In this document: one piece after another, positions 1 to 5,638 of the stretch
Layout of the letters: each line of letters begins with the position of its first letter
How positions within the stretch are numbered: the stretch's first letter is position 1
Assembly: GCA_002695185.1 (NCBI GenBank)
Contig: NZOF01000108.1
Coordinates: 1 to 7,617 of the forward strand
Origin: Erythrobacter sp.
Lineage (GTDB): Bacteria > Pseudomonadota > Alphaproteobacteria > Sphingomonadales > Sphingomonadaceae
Direction of reading: 5' to 3'
Length of the DNA: 7,617 bases
Program-made: the position numbers and the translations under genes
The notes under the pieces: model-generated
What the model saw: the letters and a program-made list of their open reading frames with translations, nothing else
Told to the model about the DNA's origin: nothing
Database searches by the model: none

Positions 1-1349
1 ACGACGATTTTCCGCCATTCCTTGCGGAAGGGCATCGGAGCGTCGGCAGGCAGATCGCGTTTGCCCGACCTGTTGAGGTCGCGCAGCATCTCGATAGCGG
101 CGATCGTTTTCGCGCTGCCCTTTCCAGCCCTGAAGTGGAGCGCTTCAAGCAAGTCGGGGGCGAACTTGCGCAAGGTCACGTAGCGATCGGCCGCGACCGT
201 CAGCGGATCCAAGCTGGCGGTTTCGGCGATTGTCGCAACCTCCGGCCTAGCCCTCAGGAGGGTGGTCCACCCGACTGAAGCGTCCAGGGCCTCCATAGGT
301 TCTTCGCCGGTATCGACCGCATCGGTCAGCGCGTCGATCGTCCTGCGAAAGATCAGCATCAGTCGCGCCACGTTCTTCGATGTGGTGGCGTAGCTGCGCG
401 CCTGGGCGTTCTTCGCGCGGGTGAAGATGCTGCCGATCAGCTTGTCCGCCATTTCCAGGGCGCTGTCGGTCAGCCGTTCTTCGAGGTCGAGCAGAAAGGC
501 AACGAGCGTGGCGCGTCGGCGGGAAAGGATATATCGCTCAATCATATAGGCAGGCGAAGCGCGGCCTTCCCTGACATATTGCCGAAAGCGGTCCACATGG
601 ATGCGGCCAGCCACGTCCGGAGAAATGCCGATCTTTCGCACCTGTCTGAGGCGGTCGAGAATCTGGCGGATGTGATCGGGCCTGGCCGCGACGGGGATGG
701 TCTTGAGCAAGGCGAGATGACTCATGCCGCCGGCGTCATTGAAAAGCCGATCGAGGGCGTGGACCTGTTCGGCGCTGAGATCGGCGATCAGGGCGTAGGC
801 AGCTTTCTTACGGGCACGCGCGCGTCCCGCGCTGCTGGCGCGTTCGATAGTGGAGATGGAGGGCAACAGGATCCGGGCCTCGCGAAGGGCGGTGATGACA
901 CCGTTCGCGATCGTCATCCCCTTGTCGGTCGCCCACGCCGTTTTCTCGGCCGCTTCGATCATGAAGGGAATATCGGCACGGGTCGGCCCCCGAAGGCCCA
1001 AACGCATCGCCAGCTCGCGAGCATGGTCCGTCATTGTCTGGTCCCGCGCCGCATAGTCGGCCAGATCGCTTACACGCAGGCCAAGTTGCTCCGCGACGAA
1101 GGCGGCGAGAGCATGGGGTATGGCTCCCCTGTTGCGCATCAACTGCGCGAGTGCGACGCCGGGATGCCGCAAAAGGGCGAGTTGCAGCGCAACGCCTAAC
1201 TGGTTCCGTCGCTCACGTCGCGCACCGATGATTTCGATGTCCGAAGGCTCGAAGCTATAGAGCCGGGCCAGATGGTCGCGGTTGGTCGGGATAGCGAGGA
1301 TCTGATCGCGCTCGCTTTCGGTCAGGAGTTGATGCTTGCGCTTCGTCAT
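1..1349 (-). CDS. tnpA: Tn3-family transposase TnpA, N-terminal part (runs off left edge)
   Basis: This gene encodes the transposase that nicks the transposon ends and joins them to target DNA in replicative transposition. I read the minus strand by hand from the ATG at 1349-1347 and found 449 sense codons with no stop, ending outside the window; family members are usually near 970-1000 residues, so a little under half is present. The start MTKRKHQLLTESERDQI, followed by YSFEPSDIEII and RRERRNQLGVALQLALLRHPG, is the typical N-terminal DUF4158-type region of Tn3 transposases, which is involved in binding the terminal repeats. The DDE catalytic core lies beyond the edge and cannot be judged. 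A weak GGGG ribosome binding site (1356-1359 on the complement) sits 6 nt before the start. It is divergent from the resolvase, 140 bp away, which is normal for Tn3 subgroups with a shared res/promoter region. Family assignment is firm; the subgroup is not assigned. Confidence 0.93.
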   Translation of the reverse strand, partial: MTKRKHQLLTESERDQILAIPTNRDHLARLYSFEPSDIEIIGARRERRNQLGVALQLALLRHPGVALAQLMRNRGAIPHALAAFVAEQLGLRVSDLADYAARDQTMTDHARELAMRLGLRGPTRADIPFMIEAAEKTAWATDKGMTIANGVITALREARILLPSISTIERASSAGRARARKKAAYALIADLSAEQVHALDRLFNDAGGMSHLALLKTIPVAARPDHIRQILDRLRQVRKIGISPDVAGRIHVDRFRQYVREGRASPAYMIERYILSRRRATLVAFLLDLEERLTDSALEMADKLIGSIFTRAKNAQARSYATTSKNVARLMLIFRRTIDALTDAVDTGEEPMEALDASVGWTTLLRARPEVATIAETASLDPLTVAADRYVTLRKFAPDLLEALHFRAGKGSAKTIAAIEMLRDLNRSGKRDLPADAPMPFRKEWRKIV

Positions 1350-1489
1350 GCCGATCCCCGTCCACAAAGGGTCATTTGCGACTATGGACAGCCATCAGTA
1401 AAGAGACACAGTATGTGGACGGATAGGGGATGGGGCGAAGCGGTCGCCCTTAAGAGCGTCCACAGAACGACCGTTGGGAGACGCGCGGC
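1350..1489. promoter_or_regulatory. Divergent tnpA-tnpR spacer, probable res site and promoters
   Basis: In Tn3-family elements with divergent transposase and resolvase, the spacer carries the res site (three resolvase-binding subsites) overlapping both promoters, so the resolvase represses both genes. Seen here: the octamer CGTCCACA at 1359-1366 and 1457-1464, its reverse complement at 1414-1421, the related TATGGACA at 1383-1390, and a 6-bp dyad CGGTCG (1441-1446) / CGACCG (1468-1473). These resemble resolvase half-sites. I could not assign subsites I-III or convincing -35/-10 boxes. A GGGAG ribosome binding site for tnpR lies at 1476-1480, 9 nt before its ATG. Confidence 0.55.
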
Positions 1490-2058
1490 ATGGGCGATAT
1501 TCTGGGCTATGCCCGTGTCAGTACCGGCGATCAGGACGTGGCGGGGCAGACCATGCGTCTGGAGAACGCCGGCGCCATCAAGGTGTTCACCGACGTCATG
1601 TCGGGCAAGAGCATGGAGCGGCCCGGTCTGGCTGAGTTGATCGCCTACGCTCGAAAGAGCGACACGCTGGCGGTGGTCCGCCTCGATCGGCTCGGGCGCT
1701 CGCTGGCCGAATTGCTCTCGACGGTCGAGACGCTGCGCGGCCAAGGCATCGCGCTCCTGAGCCTTGAGGAAAAGATCGACACATTGTCGGCCGCCGGCGA
1801 ACTCATCTTCCACGTGTTCGGGGCCATCGCCCATTCGAGCGGCGGCTGATCTCCGAGCGCACCAAGGACGGCATTGCCGCCGCCCGTGCCAAGGGCAAGC
1901 AGCCGGGCCGTCAGCCGCTCGACATGGCCAAAGTCCATGCCGCCATCAAACTTGTCGAGGCGAGCATCTCGCCGACAGAGGCAGCGCGACAACTCGGCAT
2001 CGGCCGATCGACCATATATCGAGAAATGCGCCGCCTCGGAGTAGAAAGGCCCATCTGA
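1490..2058 (+). pseudogene. tnpR: Serine resolvase TnpR, broken by a single-base frameshift
   Basis: TnpR is a serine recombinase that resolves cointegrates at res and usually represses tnpA and itself. Frame one runs from ATG 1490 to a stop at 1847-1849 (119 residues). It has the YARVST motif with the nucleophilic Ser11, Arg9, and the conserved VVRLDRLGRS block (residues 62-71). At about 1834 the protein similarity jumps frame: reading TTC GAG CGG from 1834 restores HFERRLISERTKDGIAAARAKG, then a Hin-type helix-turn-helix (SPTEAARQLGIGRSTIYREM), and ends at TGA 2056-2058. The simplest explanation is loss of one T from an original CATTTC. Repaired, it would encode 189 residues, normal for the family. 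As it stands, the product lacks the end of the long dimer helix and the DNA-binding domain, so it should be inactive. A sequencing error in the short T run is equally possible. Confidence 0.9.
2044..2049 (+). promoter_or_regulatory. Ribosome binding site of the passenger gene, inside tnpR
   Basis: GAAAGG lies within the last codons of tnpR, 9 nt before the ATG at 2059. It decides this start and suggests the two genes share one transcript. Confidence 0.5.
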
Positions 2059-3432
2059 ATGTCCAGATTGAAACCCGCTCACGACCTTTCCGGGCTGATG
2101 AAATATGCGGATCGCGCGCCGTGGGATGAGGCACTCGCCGAGATGCTGTCCGCGCATCTCGAGCCGGCATGCGAGGCGACGGGCCTTGAGCCCGAGGCCA
2201 TGTTCGAGATAATCGGCGATCACTGGCAAGGGCCGCTATGGGGCTGCGCGTTTGAGGATCTGCTGGCGCAGGAACTGGAACCTGACGGTCGTAATCTGGT
2301 CGATGACTATCTCAAGCGCCGGGGCTGGAACGAGAAGGCTCCGAACAAAGCCTATATGCGGGCGCTGCGCGATACGGTCATGTCGCTCTACGAAGTCAGC
2401 GAGGTCGTTCCCGGCCAGTCGATGACCTTACGCGATCTGCTGCGCGACGTTGCTCCGGTGACGGTGCGCGAACACAGCGCGACCCAGACGCTGGTCAACT
2501 GGGACAAAATCGGCGCAAGGGTCCTCGACGTGAACGGTCGTTATGGCATTTCCGGAGCGCTGTTGCCGTTCAGCGCAGAGGGTGCCTTGCAAGTGATCGA
2601 CGCATTCTCCCGCCTTGCAGACGAAACACAGGACACTGCCGGGATGGACCGGTCTGGTCCCGACGCGCTCCTGCGCGCATCGGGACCGATGTTCACGAAT
2701 ATGTGGCTGCTAGATTGTCTGGGCAAGGCCATGCCTGGCAGCATGCCAGATATGGTTAACGCCGATGGCGATGATCTTGTGTTCCACCGTATCGTGTTTC
2801 CCCTGGCGAAGGGCGTGATCGGCAAGAGCGTGGTGCGCAGGCTGAACGCGGCACAATGGCTGGAACCTGCGAGCGACACGTTCTGGAACTGGCTGGCGCC
2901 GTTGGCAAAGAATAGGAAATCACGATCGGCCAAAGGCGGGCAAGCTTTCGTCACCACCATGGATGATGGCACACCTGTTCGTGCCAATGTCGAGTTGGCC
3001 GGACGCAAACTAATCGTTGAGGTCAACAGCGCCGCACGCGCAGAGCAAGCGATTGCGCAAGTAGGCGAATGGCTTGGTGATTGCGTGGGCACACCCATGA
3101 CCGAAATCCGGACTCTGGCCCAATTCATGGCCGATGACGCCGCCCGTACTCCGAAGGACGAGCCGCTCGATATCCCGCCGGGCGAAATGGAGCGCATCGT
3201 TCATGAGATGCTGACACGCGAATATACCAAAACGCTTGATGAAGCGGTGCCCGCGCTGGGCAACAAGACGCCGCGCGCTCTGGCCCACACGAAGGCGGGT
3301 CGGACGAAAGTGGCCGATTGGCTCAAATATATGGAGAATGGTTCGGCAAAAACCGGTGCGAGCGATCCGATGGCCTCTTATGATTTTACGTGGATGTGGC
3401 AAGAGCTGGGCATCATCGATCTCCGCCGTTGA
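2059..3432 (+). CDS. Transposon passenger protein of unknown function, 457 aa
   Basis: The function is not recognised. The ATG abuts the resolvase stop (TGAATG), with GAAAGG at 2044-2049, 9 nt before it, so translation is probably coupled to tnpR. The protein looks soluble: no signal peptide or membrane segment is visible. Residues about 80-120 are a charged helical region (DDYLKRRGWNEKAPNKAYMRALRDTVMSLYEV compressed across that span), then PGQSMTLRDLL and a beta-rich stretch (about 118-171, including VREHSATQTLVNWDKIGARV). The last 65 residues contain PALGNKTPRALAHTKAGRTKVADWL (near 398-422) and the end SYDFTWMWQELGIIDLRR. From memory, this tail resembles the short C-terminal region annotated as DUF2384 / Xre-MbcA-ParS toxin-binding-like or found in SEC-C-type proteins; no cysteine cluster for metal is visible. 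The resemblance is an inference without a search. Position and composition indicate it travels with the transposon. With the tnpR frameshift, ribosomes stop at 1849, so coupling may be weakened. Confidence 0.85.
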   Translation: MSRLKPAHDLSGLMKYADRAPWDEALAEMLSAHLEPACEATGLEPEAMFEIIGDHWQGPLWGCAFEDLLAQELEPDGRNLVDDYLKRRGWNEKAPNKAYMRALRDTVMSLYEVSEVVPGQSMTLRDLLRDVAPVTVREHSATQTLVNWDKIGARVLDVNGRYGISGALLPFSAEGALQVIDAFSRLADETQDTAGMDRSGPDALLRASGPMFTNMWLLDCLGKAMPGSMPDMVNADGDDLVFHRIVFPLAKGVIGKSVVRRLNAAQWLEPASDTFWNWLAPLAKNRKSRSAKGGQAFVTTMDDGTPVRANVELAGRKLIVEVNSAARAEQAIAQVGEWLGDCVGTPMTEIRTLAQFMADDAARTPKDEPLDIPPGEMERIVHEMLTREYTKTLDEAVPALGNKTPRALAHTKAGRTKVADWLKYMENGSAKTGASDPMASYDFTWMWQELGIIDLRR

Positions 3433-3466
3433 CCGCCATCACACCGCCGTTCCTATACTGTTCTCC

Positions 3467-3504
3467 CTTAGCGTTGTCTGGCGTACCTTCCACGCTATGT
3501 CCTC
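3467..3504. repeat. Candidate right terminal inverted repeat of the Tn3-family element
   Basis: The sequence begins (inner side) with CTTAGCGT, which matches the inner end of Tn21-type Tn3-family repeats (reverse complement ACGCTAAG). It lies 34 bp after the last transposon gene, where a right end is expected. Counting 38 bp, the usual repeat length, puts the outer end at 3504. Against it, the outer end reads GAGG on the inward strand instead of the canonical GGGG, and the left repeat and the 5-bp target duplication cannot be seen. The boundary may be off by a few bases. Confidence 0.5.
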
Positions 3505-3663
3505 GATACCGGAGCGCTCACCGCCCTGGTGGTCGAGATGGACGCCGACAGCCTGTTCGACGAGGACACGAGACGCATCCCCGTCGCGATGCTCGACATG
3601 AGCGGCGCCACGGTGACCGTCTCCCAGCCGGTGACCCACGCGTTCGACGTCTGGACTTACTGA
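3505..3663 (+). pseudogene. C-terminal remnant of a gene cut by the transposon
   Basis: This is an open reading frame of about 52 codons running from the putative transposon end to TGA 3661-3663. The residues DTGALTALVVEMDADSLFDEDTR and the tail VTVSQPVTHAFDVWTY have ordinary protein composition and the same high GC third-position bias as the host genes. The frame stays open leftward only to 3472, just inside the candidate repeat, where a TAG stop lies at 3469. I read it as the 3' end of a gene interrupted by the insertion, whose 5' part should lie left of the transposon. I do not recognise the family. A short stand-alone product from ATG 3538 (41 residues) is possible, but I see no good ribosome binding site. 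Confidence 0.5.
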
Positions 3664-3667
3664 TCGC

Positions 3668-3692
3668 AAAAACCGGCGGCGGACGGCCGGTT
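3668..3692 (-). terminator. Rho-independent terminator (leftward reading)
   Basis: There is a perfect 7-bp stem, AACCGGC (3671-3677) and GCCGGTT (3686-3692), with an 8-nt loop. Read on the minus strand it is followed by five T residues (complement of 3668-3672). It lies about 195 bp beyond the stop of the PLD-like gene and would end leftward transcripts. The hairpin may also act weakly on the plus strand, where no T-tract follows, 7 bp after the gene remnant. Confidence 0.55.
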
Positions 3693-3740
3693 CGGGCTGA
3701 ACGATGCAGGCCGTCCGGCGCCACCGGTCATGCCGTTGGC

Positions 3741-3796
3741 GTGCCTGTCCCCGAGCGCCTGTTCCTGGGCGCCTGTCCCTGAGCGCCTGTCCCGGC
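3741..3796. repeat. Four tandem 14-bp units
   Basis: There are four head-to-tail units of exactly 14 bp: GTGCCTGTCCCCGA, GCGCCTGTTCCTGG, GCGCCTGTCCCTGA and GCGCCTGTCCCGGC. They share GCCTGT(C/T)CC. They lie in the non-coding stretch between the terminator hairpin and the PLD-like gene. No coding frame or known function is evident. Confidence 0.75.
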
Positions 3797-3884
3797 ACGT
3801 TCCGCCAGATGGGCCGGACGCCTGCCCGGCGGGCCGGCACCGTGGCGAACTGGTTTGCGGACATACCGCGCGTCGGGCAGTGCG

Positions 3885-5405
3885 TTACAGCAACCATTCG
3901 ATCGGCAGTCTGGCGAGGACCCGCACGATGCCGCGCGACCAGATGCTCGTCCCCGGCTCGGTTCGCTCGACGGCCGGATCGTCGTCGCGCTGGTCGATCC
4001 ATCCCAGACCGCCATCGTCGGCGACGACAAGACGGTAGGTGCCCGCGCCGATCGCATCGTCGAACGCCGCGCGCATGGCCTCGGCCAGGTCCTCGCTCGC
4101 GATCACGATGCCCAGTTCGGTATTGAGGGACACCGACCGGGGATCGAAATTGAACGAGCCGACGAACAGGCGTTTGCCGTCGACCGTGAACGCCTTGGCG
4201 TGAAGGGTGGAGCCCGGGCGGCCCAAGGCCTTGCGCGATCCGGCGCGAACGAATTTGCGCGCTGTTTTCGGGGCGTCGCCGGGGCTGGGCATCTCGTACA
4301 ATCGCACGCCCGCCTCGACGAGTTGCTTGCGGTAGCGGATGTAGCCGGCATGGACCACGCCGACATCGGTCGAGGCGTAGGAATTGGTGAGCACCCGTAT
4401 GTCGAGGCCCTGTCGTGCCATGCGGGCGAAGGCATCGGCGCCGGCGGCGGTCGGCACGAAGTAGCCCGAGACGATGAGCAGCTCGCTGTCCGGCTCGCCG
4501 ATGACGTCGACCAGCGCATCGACCATCTTCGGCTCGCCCGAACCGCTGGCCAGCACCTTTTCCGGCGCATCGCTCACCAGCTCGACCCGAGCCCATGTGA
4601 ACGCGAGCTTTTGCGCTTCGATCTCGTGGATGAACGGCAATTCGCGCACTGCGTCACGGTAGGATTGCGCTCGCTCGCCGGCGAGGCGCCGGCGCCGGCG
4701 TTCCGCGAGCGACGCTTCGACCCCGGGCGCGGGCGCGCGAACGAGCGCGCGAATGTCACGGGCGCTGCCCGAGGTCCAGAATGCCTCGAAACAGGCGGCG
4801 ACCTGATCGACCACAGGGCCGATGCACATGGCGTCCAGATCGGCGAACAGGCCTCCTTCGCGAGCTGCGAAGTACTCGTCGCCAACATTGCGCCCGCCCA
4901 CGATCGTGACCTGGCCGTCCGCAGTGAAACTCTTCGAATGCATCCGTCGGTTGGCCCGCGAGAAGTCGAACAGAAAGTCGAGGGGCTTGAACCGCCGGTG
5001 GCGGAACGGGTTGAACAGCCGGACGTCGATGTTCGGATGCTCCGCGAGCGAGCGCAGCACGTCGTCGAGACCGGCGATGCCGTTGTCGTCCAGCAGAAGC
5101 CGCACGCACACGCCGCGATCGGCGGCTTCGCGCAATTCCTCCAGCAGAAGCGTGCCGGTCAGGTCGTCGTGCCAGATGTAATACTGGACATCGAGCGTGC
5201 GTTCGGCCGCCCGCATCAGCAGCGCGCGAATGGCGAAGGCATCCATCCCGTCGCGCAGCAGGGCCGTGCCGGTCAGGCCGGGATGCCGCGCCAGCCTTTC
5301 GGACAGCGCCTGTGCGAGCGACGAAGGGCCGGCGGCCGGCCGGGCGGTTGCAGCAGGCCTGTTCGCGTCGAAGTTTGCGTCAGGAGCTGAGGTCGAATGC
5401 GGCAT
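3885..5405 (-). CDS. Phospholipase D / cardiolipin synthase-like protein (two HKD motifs)
   Basis: A 506-residue member of the phospholipase D superfamily, closest in layout to the ClsC (YmdC) type of bacterial cardiolipin synthase, which makes cardiolipin by phosphatidyl transfer at the inner membrane. Two HxKxxxxD motifs are intact: HSKSFTAD (His156, Lys158, Asp163), followed by GGRNVGDEYF, and HAKAFTVD (His402, Lys404, Asp409), followed by VGSFNFDPRS. Both halves needed for the two-lobed active site are therefore present. There are no N-terminal membrane segments of the ClsA kind; residues 1-30 are polar and Ala/Pro-rich. The start at 5405 is chosen because GAGGG lies 8 nt upstream (complement of 5414-5418). 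An in-frame ATG at 5423 and others further upstream lack such a site. The gene is 233 bp from the next upstream gene, so it may have its own promoter. Another phospholipid-transferring or nuclease-like PLD activity cannot be excluded, but length and motifs favour cardiolipin synthase. Confidence 0.9.
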   Translation of the reverse strand: MPHSTSAPDANFDANRPAATARPAAGPSSLAQALSERLARHPGLTGTALLRDGMDAFAIRALLMRAAERTLDVQYYIWHDDLTGTLLLEELREAADRGVCVRLLLDDNGIAGLDDVLRSLAEHPNIDVRLFNPFRHRRFKPLDFLFDFSRANRRMHSKSFTADGQVTIVGGRNVGDEYFAAREGGLFADLDAMCIGPVVDQVAACFEAFWTSGSARDIRALVRAPAPGVEASLAERRRRRLAGERAQSYRDAVRELPFIHEIEAQKLAFTWARVELVSDAPEKVLASGSGEPKMVDALVDVIGEPDSELLIVSGYFVPTAAGADAFARMARQGLDIRVLTNSYASTDVGVVHAGYIRYRKQLVEAGVRLYEMPSPGDAPKTARKFVRAGSRKALGRPGSTLHAKAFTVDGKRLFVGSFNFDPRSVSLNTELGIVIASEDLAEAMRAAFDDAIGAGTYRLVVADDGGLGWIDQRDDDPAVERTEPGTSIWSRGIVRVLARLPIEWLL

Positions 5406-5413
5406 GTCGTCAG

Positions 5414-5418
5414 CCCTC
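5414..5418 (-). promoter_or_regulatory. Ribosome binding site that sets the PLD start
   Basis: The complement reads GAGGG, 8 nt before the ATG at 5405-5403. The in-frame ATG at 5423 has no comparable purine tract, so the shorter form is preferred. Confidence 0.6.
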
Positions 5419-5446
5419 GCCATGCTTTGGGTGATTACATGATCCT

Positions 5447-5509
5447 GCCCGCGTTCGCCATGCCCGTCCTGCCATGCCCGCCCTGCCGCGCCCGCGTTCG
5501 CCATGCCCG
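5447..5509. repeat. Exact 20-bp direct repeat with nested 14-bp tandem
   Basis: GCCCGCGTTCGCCATGCCCG occurs at 5447-5466 and again at 5490-5509. Its first 11 bases recur at 5505-5515. Between the two copies are two adjacent 14-bp units, CCATGCCCGTCCTG (5458-5471) and CCATGCCCGCCCTG (5472-5485). The block lies in the spacer upstream of the PLD-like gene. It is probably slippage-derived; a regulatory role is only a possibility. Confidence 0.75.
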
Positions 5510-5638
5510 CGTTCGTCACGCTCTGTCGAATGGCCGCCTGGGCCAAAGCGGGACGGCAGCGGGACGGCGGGGCGCGCCCGGACGGCTTCCGGCATCGCGG
5601 GGTGTGCCCATGGGCCGCACGCGATGAATCGTTTGCGT

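Larger units (their letters stand above)
1..3504. mobile_element. Tn3-family transposon, right-hand portion
   Basis: This is a replicative transposon of the Tn3 family, cut by the left window edge. Seen: a divergent pair of a Tn3-type transposase (N-terminal half) and a serine resolvase, a short spacer between them, one passenger gene directly after the resolvase, and a candidate terminal repeat with the inner end CTTAGCGT, an octamer also found at the inner end of Tn21-type 38-bp repeats. The stretch is less GC-rich than the genes to its right. The right boundary near 3504 is inferred: the outer end reads GAGG on the inward strand rather than the usual GGGG, and the partner repeat lies outside the window. 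The frameshifted resolvase suggests that resolution may be impaired in this copy, unless the frameshift is a sequencing error. Confidence 0.8.
3664..3884. other. Non-coding stretch downstream of the PLD-like gene
   Basis: Apart from the terminator hairpin and the tandem 14-bp units, I see only GC-rich inverted fragments (for example GGCCGG around 3813-3836) and no supportable gene. It separates the convergent gene remnant and PLD-like gene. Confidence 0.5.

Noticed and set aside
579..1199. Open frame of 206 codons on the plus strand
   Set aside because: It lies opposite the continuous transposase frame, which has recognisable family sequence throughout.
2059..3432. Passenger gene as a toxin-antitoxin pair
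   Set aside because: Only one long frame is present, with no small partner gene on either side. The antitoxin-like tail alone is not enough.
3741..3796. Tandem repeats as a CRISPR array
   Set aside because: The units are contiguous with a 14-bp period, leaving no spacers, and no cas gene is near.
3439..4596. Open frame of 385 codons on the minus strand over the PLD C-terminus
   Set aside because: It is an out-of-frame shadow dominated by Arg and Gly, and it crosses the repeat array and the gene remnant.
3855..5390. Open frame of 511 codons on the plus strand opposite the PLD-like gene
   Set aside because: The opposite strand holds two intact HKD motifs. This frame shows only low-complexity Arg/Ala/His composition typical of an antisense shadow.
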